Below, piece after piece: positions 34,861-42,475 of a DNA stretch of 64,000 nt (within the stretch, counting starts at the first letter, position 1; every line of letters begins with the position of its first letter). Below the pieces are notes generated by a model. That model did no database searches and was not told the origin of the DNA. It was given only the letters and a program-made list of their open reading frames with translations. The DNA comes from Bacillus sp. J33 (lineage in GTDB: Bacteria > Bacillota > Bacilli > Bacillales > Cytobacillaceae): NCBI RefSeq assembly GCF_000518885.1, contig NZ_JAEL01000004.1, positions 68,473 through 132,472 on the forward strand, written 5' to 3'. Both the position numbers and the translations under genes were made by a program.

Positions 34861-36274
34861 TATGCGTCAGCACCACCTTATTTTGCCCTTTTTTCGGAAA
34901 CATCTTGCCAGGGTTGAGGACATTATTTGGATCCCAGGCTTCCTTTATTTTTTTCATTAAATCCAAGCTGAAACCGAGCTCATTACGCATATAGGGAGCC
35001 TTTAAAATTCCGATGCCATGTTCGCCTGAAAGCGTGCCCCCTAAATCAATCGCTGCCTGAAAAATTTCCCCGACAGCAAGCTCAACTTTTTTCATTTCCT
35101 CTATATTTCGTTTATCCGTAATAATATTTGGGTGCAAATTCCCGTCTCCTGCGTGCCCGAATACGACTAAATTCAATTCGTATTTTTCACGAATCGCATG
35201 CAGCTTCTCGATCATTTCCGGAATCTTGCTTCGCGGTACGGTTGCATCCTCTGAGATTTTCGTCGGGCCTAATTGGGTAATTGCCGGAGACACCATTTTG
35301 CGTGCCTTCCATACCTTTACCCGATCTTCTTCTGACTTGGCTACCTTTACCTTTGCCCCAGGGAAGGTTTGACAGATTTTTGAACATTTATCGATTTCTT
35401 CATTTACAGATGCTTCATGACCATCCAATTCAATAATGACAATCGCTTCAGCATCCAGTGGAAGACCTGAAGGCTGGTAATGTTCAACTGCTTCAATGCA
35501 GTATTTATCCATGAGCTCCATGGCTGCCGGCAGAACCCCGGATGATAAAATATTGGTTATGGCTTTTCCGGAATCCACCACACTTTGAAAGGAAGAAAGC
35601 AAGGTCATTTTGTGGGCTGGTTTCGGTATTAAGCGCAAAGTGATTTCAGTGACGACTCCAAGCAGTCCCTCTGAACCCACGATTAGTCTTGTCAAATCAA
35701 AGCCTGTCACATTTTTAACGGTTTTGCCGCCTGTGCGGACAATTTCCCCCGTTGGCGTAACCAGCTCCAATCCAATGACATATTCCTTCGTTGTCCCGTA
35801 TTTTAAGCCTTTGGGCCCACTGGAATTTTCGAGAATATTCCCGCCAATTGTGGATACATGGGAACTGCTTGGATCGGGAGGATAAAATAGCCCCTCTTTT
35901 TCCGCCTCTTCATGTATCGTTGAGGTAATGATACTAGGTGTTACAATGGCGAGCATATTTTCTTTATCGATCATTAAGGATTTGGGATACTGAGACATAT
36001 CAAGAACGATTCCCCCCATAGTAGGTAAAGGTCCGCCACTTAAAGAAGTAGCGGATCCTCTAGGATAGACAGGAATCTGATAGGTATTTGCCAGCATAAT
36101 TATTTTACTTATTTCCTCTTTGGATTGAGGCTGAAGCACAACATCAGGCAAATATTCACCGAATGAGGCATCGAAGCTAAATGAATACAAATCGGTCTTC
36201 TTGGTAAGAATCCTTTTGTCTTGGACGATTCCCTTTAGCTCATTCAGGATTTGTTCATTTATCTTACCCATTTT
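34853..36274 (-). CDS. glcD: FAD-linked 2-hydroxy-acid dehydrogenase (GlcD-like)
   Basis: 473 residues with the PCMH-type FAD domain (VYPRGSATSLSGGPLP, DPSSSHVSTIGGNILENSSG) and the C-terminal FAD-oxidase domain (FGHAGDGNLHPNI, SGEHGIGILK). It oxidises glycolate, D-lactate or a similar 2-hydroxy acid. ATG 36274 is preferred since GGGTG lies upstream and it overlaps the DUF6282 gene by only 11 bp; the frame to 36307 would overlap by 44 bp. A glcE-like third subunit is absent, as in many Firmicutes. Confidence 0.9.
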   Translation of the reverse strand, partial: KMGKINEQILNELKGIVQDKRILTKKTDLYSFSFDASFGEYLPDVVLQPQSKEEISKIIMLANTYQIPVYPRGSATSLSGGPLPTMGGIVLDMSQYPKSLMIDKENMLAIVTPSIITSTIHEEAEKEGLFYPPDPSSSHVSTIGGNILENSSGPKGLKYGTTKEYVIGLELVTPTGEIVRTGGKTVKNVTGFDLTRLIVGSEGLLGVVTEITLRLIPKPAHKMTLLSSFQSVVDSGKAITNILSSGVLPAAMELMDKYCIEAVEHYQPSGLPLDAEAIVIIELDGHEASVNEEIDKCSKICQTFPGAKVKVAKSEEDRVKVWKARKMVSPAITQLGPTKISEDATVPRSKIPEMIEKLHAIREKYELNLVVFGHAGDGNLHPNIITDKRNIEEMKKVELAVGEIFQAAIDLGGTLSGEHGIGILKAPYMRNELGFSLDLMKKIKEAWDPNNVLNPGKMFPKKGQNKVVLTHNA

Positions 36275-37148
36275 TATCAACACCCAATAAGGTTCGTGGA
36301 TTTTCATTGATCATTCGTATTACTTGGTCTTCCTTTACTCCATGTAAAAGAAGTTCTTCTACAAAGCGGTTTAAGGCATGGACAGGAGCCTCATGATGCG
36401 GCTGGCCATAATCAGTGACTAAAATACAGGACTCATATCCGATTATTTCAATCGTTTTTGCCATTTCTTCTATCGTTAAGTCGTGAAAATCCGAACTGCA
36501 GGCTAAGAAACATTTTTCGATTATGCAGCCTTGCGAGGCAAAATATTTCTGATCCTCCAGGGGAATTTTCGATATTCCCATATCCGCATGCTGGATTATT
36601 ATTTTTTCCACACCTGCTTCTTTAGCTGCCCGGACGATTTCATGTTGCTCTTCTAAAGACAAATGACCTGTTGCCAATACCGCATCGTAGTCTTTAATTA
36701 GCTGAAAAATGTCTCTTACTTCATCAATCAGGCGGCCATTATCCCCAATCGATACGGTTTTTTCAGACAAAAGGGGATTCCCATTGAACAGTTTCGTATT
36801 TTTCTTTTTGAAGTACTGCTGATGCTGTCCGGCAGAAAGCGTGGGAAACCATACAACCTTTCCCCCCATTTTCAAAGCTGTTTCAACCGCATATGGATTA
36901 AGTCCCCCTACATGCTGGTTTAAAACTATTCCTCCAAAAACATGGATAGAGGGTTCTTTTTCCTTTATAAGAAAGGCGCGCTCAACGGTTGATGACTCAT
37001 GGCTTTTTAAGACTAATCCGCCCATCTTTGCCATCTTCGCATCTTCTACAAGCTGCCAGTCCGTTTGCTTTCGGCTGAAAATGCTTGGTGCACTATGAAC
37101 ATGGAATTCATAAGCACCCTCAAGCAAGGGATGAAATTGATTTTTCAT
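36264..37148 (-). CDS. DUF6282 family metal-dependent hydrolase-like protein
   Basis: About 294 residues resembling an amidohydrolase-type TIM barrel: YEFHVHSAPS (His-x-His) at the start, LKSHESS, VATGHLS, IIQHADMG and VTDYGQPHHEAP as candidate metal ligands. Members are uncharacterised. ATG 37148 is chosen over the upstream GTG. It overlaps the alpha/beta hydrolase gene by 29 bp and glcD by 11 bp, so all four genes are tightly coupled. I infer a hydrolytic or lactonase-like step before oxidation by GlcDF. Confidence 0.75.
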   Translation of the reverse strand: MKNQFHPLLEGAYEFHVHSAPSIFSRKQTDWQLVEDAKMAKMGGLVLKSHESSTVERAFLIKEKEPSIHVFGGIVLNQHVGGLNPYAVETALKMGGKVVWFPTLSAGQHQQYFKKKNTKLFNGNPLLSEKTVSIGDNGRLIDEVRDIFQLIKDYDAVLATGHLSLEEQHEIVRAAKEAGVEKIIIQHADMGISKIPLEDQKYFASQGCIIEKCFLACSSDFHDLTIEEMAKTIEIIGYESCILVTDYGQPHHEAPVHALNRFVEELLLHGVKEDQVIRMINENPRTLLGVDKNG

Positions 37149-38049
37149 GTATACAGTTACCACCTTTGAACGCTTCTTGTAAGAATTTATCGAGCTGGTC
37201 GTTTAAGCGGATAAACTCAGCATGGTCTCCAAACATAAAATCATTATGTTTCCCGTCAATCCAATAGAATGTTTTTGGAGAGTTCGCCTGCTGGTAAAGC
37301 GAAACAGATTCTGACTTTGGATGCAGAAGATTATCTTTTCCATGGCCGATAAATAAAGGCACTGGAGAAATCTTCCCGACAACATCCTCTGCATTTGTCT
37401 CTAAAATAGAATCGGTAAATAGTAACTGTGTCTCATGCCCAAAGCCATAAACGGAAGACAGCTCATTTTCGACATAATCCTTTGTGGCAGGATCAAGCGG
37501 ATAGTGAATAAAGGTTGCTTCTAATCGGGATTTTCCTGTAGTAGCCCTTAATTTTCGATCTTCCTCCAGCACTTTTTCAATTTCGGCGAATTCTACATAT
37601 GAATGAATCGATTTCAGCCATCTTTCTCCATTATAGAATCCATTTAACCCAGCTACTGCTTTAACTCTTTTATCTTTCGCTGCCACATGGATGACGTTGC
37701 AAGCCCCCATTCCCCAGCCAATAAGTCCAATTTTTCCTGTATCTACGCTCTCGTGAGCCGATATGTAGCTAATCGCATGCTGGATATCCCGTACTTGCTC
37801 CTCTAATAGGACTCTTCCTTTCTCCCCTTCACTATCAGCAAAACCGCGATAGTCAAAACCAAAGCAAAGGTAGCCTTTTTGTGTTAATTTTTCCGCAAAA
37901 AGTTTCGGATAAAATTCATTAAAGCCTTGATATCCAGAGTTAATGATTACAGCCGGATATTGTTTCCGATCGTCAAATTGATCAGGGAAATAATAGCTTC
38001 CCTTCAACTTTAATCCATCACTATAAAACTCTACCTTTTTTTCTAACAT
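37120..38049 (-). CDS. Alpha/beta-hydrolase fold protein with Gly at the nucleophile position
   Basis: 309 residues with the hydrolase fold: oxyanion region IINSGYQGFNEFY, the strand-5 elbow GLIGWGMGACN, an Asp-bearing FIGHGKDNLLHP and a His-bearing DGKHNDFMFG. The usual GxSxG is GWGMG, so the Ser is Gly at residue 113. Either it uses another residue or it does not hydrolyse by the classical mechanism. ATG 38049 lies eight bases after AAGAGG; the GTG at 38058 touches that site. First gene of the minus-strand operon controlled from the divergent operator region. Confidence 0.82.
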   Translation of the reverse strand: MLEKKVEFYSDGLKLKGSYYFPDQFDDRKQYPAVIINSGYQGFNEFYPKLFAEKLTQKGYLCFGFDYRGFADSEGEKGRVLLEEQVRDIQHAISYISAHESVDTGKIGLIGWGMGACNVIHVAAKDKRVKAVAGLNGFYNGERWLKSIHSYVEFAEIEKVLEEDRKLRATTGKSRLEATFIHYPLDPATKDYVENELSSVYGFGHETQLLFTDSILETNAEDVVGKISPVPLFIGHGKDNLLHPKSESVSLYQQANSPKTFYWIDGKHNDFMFGDHAEFIRLNDQLDKFLQEAFKGGNCIHEKSISSLA

Positions 38050-38102
38050 ACTATTCACCTCTTAAATTAATGATTTAAAAATGGAAGCGTTTAATCAAAG
38101 AA

Positions 38103-38186
38103 CTTGTAATACAAGTATACTACTTGACGAACTTTTTTCAATAGATAATTGTAATTTTCGAAAAATATTGTATACTTGTAATACAA
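38103..38186. promoter_or_regulatory. Paired GntR-type operators and divergent promoters
   Basis: CTTGTAATACAA occurs at 38103-38114 and 38175-38186; its core TTGTAATACAA is a palindrome of the kind bound by FadR-type GntR regulators. The plus promoter is TTGTAA (38149-38154), 16 bp, TATACT (38171-38176). The minus promoter is TTGAAA (38141-38136), 16 bp, TATACT (38119-38114). Each operator overlaps the -10 of one promoter, consistent with repression of both operons by the GntR protein at 39675. Confidence 0.8.
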
Positions 38187-38219
38187 TGTTAACGCTTACT
38201 ATACATAAGGGGGAGAAAT

Positions 38220-39587
38220 ATGAACAATTTTTCGATTTGGTCTTTAATGGTGGACATCAGTATTATTTCTGGATTGCTTTTAGCGGGAACGATTTTGCGT
38301 GCAAAAATAAAATGGATTCAATCGCTGTTTTTACCTGCAAGTATGCTCGCAGGCTTTATAGGACTAGCCTTAGGTCCGAGTGGAGCAGATATACTCCCAT
38401 TCTCTGATCAGCTATCCTCCTATCCAGGATTATTAATCGCCGTTATCTTTGCCTCCATTCCAATTGGAGCAGCAAAAGCTAACCTAAGGGATATTATTCA
38501 CCGTGTAAGAGAAATGTGGTCTTACTCCATGCTGCTTACAGTACTAATGTGGGGCGGTGGTGCCCTTTTTGGTCTAATCGCTATTAATCAAGTATTTAAA
38601 GACTTGCCAAGTGGATTTGGCTTGATGCTGGGAGCTGGATTTTTAGGGGGGCACGGAACAGCAGCTGCATTAGGCGAAGGATTTAGCAAATATGGCTGGG
38701 ATGAAGCAATGACTCTCGGCATGACATCTGCTACAGTCGGAATCTTAGTAGCGGTTTTAGGCGGATTGTTTCTGGTTAAAAGTAATACAGAAAAAGGGCA
38801 TACACAATTTATATCCAATTATAAGGATTTACCTGCTGAACTGCGCTCTGGATTGATGCAGCCGGATAAACGAGTTGCAATGGGAAAAGAAACGGTTTCA
38901 CCAAGTTCCATTGATCCATTAGTGATGCACCTGTCAATCATTGCTTTTGTTGTAGGTGTTTCCTATTGGGTAACAGGATTATTGGAATCCATTTTGCCGG
39001 GAATCTCAGTCCCTTTATTTAGTGTCGGCTTTATCGTAGCCTTACTCTTCCAAAATAGTATCAGGAAAATAAAAGCCGACTCTTATGTGGATCAGCGAAT
39101 CATGGAAAGAATCGGCGGAAGTGCAACCGATTATTTAGTAGCAATCGGAATTGCATCCATTAATATTACAGTTGTTATGGATTATGCTGTGCCATTAATT
39201 TTACTATTTATTTTCGGAATCATTTGGGCATACCTTATTTTCCGATTTATTGGACCTAACATTTTCAAAAATTTCTGGTTTGAGAAATCTTTATTTGGCT
39301 GGGGATGGAGTACAGGAACTGTTGCAATGGGATTAGCTCTTCTTCGCATCGTTGACCCTGAGCTGAAAAGTAAAACAATGGACGATTATGCGCTTGCATA
39401 CATTGGTATGGTCCCCGTTGAAATTGCTATCATCACATTTTCGCCTATACTTGTTTCCAATGGATCACCTTGGATAATGCCAATTGCTCTTCTCCTTATA
39501 GGTGCTCTCATTATTGCTGTCCATAAATATTTGGGCCTATGGGGCCTCAGTGATAAGGGAAACATCAGCCAAAAAAAAATTAGCTAA
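38220..39587 (+). CDS. GltS-family sodium:carboxylate (glutamate-type) symporter
   Basis: 455 residues, about 12 membrane spans in two inverted halves. Typical GltS segments are GGHGTAAALGEGF (first pore loop) and WGWSTGTVAMGLALLRIVDP (second). GltS carriers import glutamate with sodium, but this relative sits beside hydroxy-acid oxidation genes, so its substrate may be another organic acid. The leader has GGGGGAG before ATG 38220. Transcribed divergently from the glcDF operon under the same operators. Confidence 0.85.
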   Translation: MNNFSIWSLMVDISIISGLLLAGTILRAKIKWIQSLFLPASMLAGFIGLALGPSGADILPFSDQLSSYPGLLIAVIFASIPIGAAKANLRDIIHRVREMWSYSMLLTVLMWGGGALFGLIAINQVFKDLPSGFGLMLGAGFLGGHGTAAALGEGFSKYGWDEAMTLGMTSATVGILVAVLGGLFLVKSNTEKGHTQFISNYKDLPAELRSGLMQPDKRVAMGKETVSPSSIDPLVMHLSIIAFVVGVSYWVTGLLESILPGISVPLFSVGFIVALLFQNSIRKIKADSYVDQRIMERIGGSATDYLVAIGIASINITVVMDYAVPLILLFIFGIIWAYLIFRFIGPNIFKNFWFEKSLFGWGWSTGTVAMGLALLRIVDPELKSKTMDDYALAYIGMVPVEIAIITFSPILVSNGSPWIMPIALLLIGALIIAVHKYLGLWGLSDKGNISQKKIS

Positions 39588-39594
39588 GAGTACT

Positions 39595-39657
39595 AAGAGC
39601 CTTTTATCATTGTTGTTAACCATTTCATGGTATAATACTAACAAATAAAAGGCTCTT
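39595..39657 (+). promoter_or_regulatory. gntR promoter enclosed by terminator-like inverted repeat
   Basis: Perfect 13-base arms (39595-39607 and 39645-39657) enclose a TATAAT at 39631-39636 with a TTGTTG-like -35 about 15 bp before it. The long loop makes an efficient terminator unlikely; the arms may instead limit read-through from the carrier gene or control the gntR leader. Confidence 0.55.
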
Positions 39658-39674
39658 CTAGTTAAGGAGAATCA

Positions 39675-40406
39675 ATGATGATAGTCAGGAAACGTGTGTC
39701 TGATCAAATTATTGAAGAAATTAAAAACAAAATAAAATCCGGTGAATTTCCAGTTAATTCAAAACTGCCTTCAGAGAATGAATTAGCCAAAATGTTTAAT
39801 GTGAGCCGGGTCCCTATAAGAGAAGCATTAAGTGCATTATCTTCACATGGTATAGTTGAATCCGTTCACGGAGGCGGAAATTGGGTTCGCCCGAAGCCAA
39901 TAGAAAAACTTTTAGACCAGCCTTTAATAGAGGTAATATCGTACAAACAGATAATGGAGCTACTTGAAACAAGGATTATTCTTGAAACAAAAGCAGCTGC
40001 ATTAGCTGCAAAACGTCATGACCAAGACGATTTGAATAAAATATACCAAGCCCAGGAAATGCTTTTTAAAGAATTGAATGATCCGGATAAAATTAATGAT
40101 GAAGCAGATTTCCTATTCCATCGTTCTATTCTTTACTCCACAAAAAATGAAGTTCTCATTAAAACCTTAGAAAACTTATCTGAAATCTACTATAGAGCTT
40201 TGAAAGCCACCTTAACCATTAATACAAAAATTAAAGGGAAAAAGAAACAGGTCTATGAAGAACATCAATCCATTTTGAAGGCTATCTCCCTTCGAGATCA
40301 TGAAAGTGCAGAAAAACTGATGCATACCCATTTATCCAATAGTATGGAGAAGCTAAAAGCATGGCAAGATGATTTTATTGATAGGAATTTAGATAAACAA
40401 AACTAA
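39675..40406 (+). CDS. GntR-family (FadR/FCD type) transcriptional regulator
   Basis: 243 residues. An N-terminal winged helix (SKLPSENELAKMFNVSRVPIREALSAL-type, about 25-65) is followed by an all-helical FCD ligand domain (about 95-225) with metal-binding His such as FLFHRSIL and HQSILKAI. FCD proteins usually sense carboxylates. AAGGAG lies before ATG 39675. Likely represses the two divergent operons through the sites at 38103-38186, the inducer being the transported acid or a metabolite. Confidence 0.9.
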   Translation: MMIVRKRVSDQIIEEIKNKIKSGEFPVNSKLPSENELAKMFNVSRVPIREALSALSSHGIVESVHGGGNWVRPKPIEKLLDQPLIEVISYKQIMELLETRIILETKAAALAAKRHDQDDLNKIYQAQEMLFKELNDPDKINDEADFLFHRSILYSTKNEVLIKTLENLSEIYYRALKATLTINTKIKGKKKQVYEEHQSILKAISLRDHESAEKLMHTHLSNSMEKLKAWQDDFIDRNLDKQN

Positions 40407-40426
40407 ATCATAGAAGGATCTCTCCT

Positions 40427-40470
40427 AAGCTTGTTCCAGCATGCATTTGCTTTTACAAGCTTTTTTTATT
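40427..40470 (+). terminator. Terminator of gntR
   Basis: Arms AAGCTTGT (40427-40434) and ACAAGCTT (40455-40462) followed by a T-rich tail on the plus strand. Confidence 0.75.
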
Positions 40471-40531
40471 TTCGGGCAAGGCTTTCATTCCCTTCTTCTT
40501 TCACCGATCTAAGATCCAATAGGACGGCGCT

Positions 40532-40640
40532 GCTTAAGCTTCCAGCTTTTCTCCTATTTCCACCTGGCCATTGCTGAAATGCCGATACGACGCGAAGTGA
40601 CCGATAAAAATGAGTGTTTGACCGATATATCCCGAAACAG
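40532..40640. repeat. Dispersed intergenic repeat, copy 2
   Basis: Related to 30991-31100 over about 110 bp, same orientation. Lies between the gntR terminator and the YitT terminator, with nothing else in the interval. Confidence 0.75.
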
Positions 40641-40696
40641 GGAGATTTACTAAACCTGTTTTACTTGATATAAGCTAAAAAAGTCATTAAATGATG

Positions 40697-40725
40697 AAAA
40701 AAGGCCGTCTCAAACGGCCTTTTTT
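40697..40725. terminator. Bidirectional terminator
   Basis: Perfect 12-base arms (40697-40708 and 40714-40725) with A and T runs; serves the YitT gene on the minus strand. Confidence 0.88.
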
Positions 40726-41336
40726 CAGTGAACTTTATGATTTTCTGTCATCTTAAGGCGAAGTTCCAATCTGTAAATCACATCAATGATCCTCGTCCCA
40801 ATCATCTGGCAGATAACCGCATATACAATAACCTTCCAGTCAACGACAATCCCGGTAAGCAGCAGCAAACTCCCATTTATGTAAAACAGCGTTCTGCCAG
40901 GCGCACATCCCCTGGCTTTTGAGATGATTAAAGCGAGAATATCCATACCGCCTGAGGAAGCCCCCATCCGGAATAGAATTCCTACACCCACTCCAAACAC
41001 AACAGCCCCCAGCAAAAGATCAAGGAGGACCGGATTCAGAGGCCCTGTTACAAACGGAGTAAGGAAATCGATTGTAATCGAAGTAACAGACACACAAAAC
41101 AAGGTCCAAAACACGCTGCTTTTCCCCAGCCACTTGGCAGCTGCCAGCAGCAGGCTGGCATTTAGAACCCATAAGGTAACCGAGTATGGCGTGTCCAATA
41201 CATAATTTAATAACACAGCTAAACTCGCGGCACCGCCAGACGGGATAAAATGCGGGAATAAAAAGAACGTCATTGCGAGACCCTGAATGGCAGCTGCAAT
41301 CCCAAGAACGATAGATTTATAGAGTATGGACATCAT
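40725..41336 (-). CDS. YitT-family (DUF161) membrane protein
   Basis: 203 residues with five to six membrane spans, showing IPSGGAASLAVLLNY and LFRMGASSGGMDILALIISK, the two Ser-Gly-Gly motifs of the YitT membrane domain. The cytoplasmic DUF2179 domain found in longer YitT proteins is missing. Function of the family is unknown. Divergent from an acetyltransferase gene. The stop lies in the terminator arm. Confidence 0.82.
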   Translation of the reverse strand: MMSILYKSIVLGIAAAIQGLAMTFFLFPHFIPSGGAASLAVLLNYVLDTPYSVTLWVLNASLLLAAAKWLGKSSVFWTLFCVSVTSITIDFLTPFVTGPLNPVLLDLLLGAVVFGVGVGILFRMGASSGGMDILALIISKARGCAPGRTLFYINGSLLLLTGIVVDWKVIVYAVICQMIGTRIIDVIYRLELRLKMTENHKVH

Positions 41337-41415
41337 AAAAAATCTCCTAAACTTTTTTCCTGCCTCTATCTTATACTATTCTTATAAGAGAAGAAACCAC
41401 GAGGTAGGTGCCATT

Positions 41416-41925
41416 ATGTTAAAACGCTTTGAAACCGAACGCCTCATTCTCCGTACCATGCAGACAGATGACCTGGACGCGATTTTTCAGATTTGGGGAA
41501 GTGCCGAGGTAATGAAATATTGCGGCGGTGCCAGTACAAAAGAACGAATCCAGCGCTCTATCGAATTTTACCAGCGTTTACAGGCTGAAAAAGGCTACTC
41601 CGTCTATACAGTTTTACTGAAAGAAGCCTTTGCCATTGCCGGAGTTTGCGGATTTAACCCTGGAGAAAATACAGAAGAAGCCGAGCTTCTCTATCATTTT
41701 AATCAGCGCCACTGGGGAAAAGGCTACGCTGCAGAGGCTGCGGCCGCCTGCGTAACCGACATAAGAAACAATAATCCGCGAATCAGGAAGATCATCGCTG
41801 CTGTTGATCCAGCAAATCCCGCTTCAGGGAAAGTCTTATCGAAAATCGGCATGGCTACGGCAGGAATGAAGTGGTTTGATGATACACAGCAGGAGGAACT
41901 CTGCTTTGAATTGGATTTAACGTAA
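41416..41925 (+). CDS. GNAT acetyltransferase (RimJ/RimL-like)
   Basis: 169 residues. N-terminal ETERLILRTMQTDDL and the acetyl-CoA motif HWGKGYAAEAAAACV followed by ASGKVLSKIGM are typical of RimJ/RimL-type N-acetyltransferases. I chose ATG 41416, preceded by GAGGTAGGTG; the open frame extends 90 bp further up without support. Substrate unknown. Confidence 0.87.
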   Translation: MLKRFETERLILRTMQTDDLDAIFQIWGSAEVMKYCGGASTKERIQRSIEFYQRLQAEKGYSVYTVLLKEAFAIAGVCGFNPGENTEEAELLYHFNQRHWGKGYAAEAAAACVTDIRNNNPRIRKIIAAVDPANPASGKVLSKIGMATAGMKWFDDTQQEELCFELDLT

Positions 41926-42213
41926 AAAGTGATTGCACTTGTATATTAAAATGAACATAATTGTTCATAACAACATGACATATTTTAATTAATGATTTAA
42001 ATCTTTACTTAGATCGACTTTCAAACATTCTCTATCCGCCCTGCAATAGATTAAGGGAATCCTGAAGCAACTGCTAAAATGTTTATGTTCCTCATCCACC
42101 ATTGCTCAATGGAGAGCCTCCCCGGCTTCGCTTCTATTAAAAAATTGTTTTTCTATGTATAAATCTATTAATCCTTGGACATAATCTTATACTGTATTCC
42201 CCCTCAACCTGAA
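41926..42213. other. Intergenic stretch with nothing recognised
   Basis: AT-rich sequence between the acetyltransferase stop and a terminator. I find no frame with a ribosome binding site and no repeat. Confidence 0.5.
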
Positions 42214-42251
42214 AAGCATTTGCCCTAAAAATGGGCAGATGCTTCTTTTTT
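42214..42251. terminator. Terminator-like hairpin
   Basis: Twelve-base arms (42214-42225 and 42233-42244) with one mismatch, followed on the plus strand by CTTTTTTATT. It may serve the acetyltransferase, almost 300 bp upstream, and also the remnant on the other strand whose stop codon lies at 42250-42252. Confidence 0.75.
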
Positions 42252-42420
42252 ATTCTTCATCACCTTTTAAATGATAGACTTCTCTCATTAACTCTAGATG
42301 ACTTTCAAACTAACGATTTGGGTTCCCAATGAAATAATGAGTTTGGTATGGTGTCCAAGGAAATTGCCTAGCCATCCAACCGTAACATGTATCCGTTGTT
42401 TGAATGGGGGCTATCGATAT
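42250..42420 (-). pseudogene. C-terminal remnant of an unrecognised protein
   Basis: The minus strand reads TDTCYGWMARQFPWTPYQTHYFIGNPNR, a TAG, then FESHLELMREVYHLKGDEE and a stop at 42250. The composition is protein-like, but there is no start and one internal stop. I do not know the family. Confidence 0.4.
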
Positions 42421-42423
42421 TTT

Positions 42424-42465
42424 TCATAAAACAAATCACCCATCCTGAACCAAAAATGAGTGATT
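42424..42465 (-). terminator. Terminator of the secreted hydrolase gene
   Basis: Ten-base arms (42456-42465 and 42434-42443) with one mismatch, then TTGTTTTATG on the minus strand, ten bases after the stop at 42476. Confidence 0.65.
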
Positions 42466-42475
42466 AATAGGTTTT

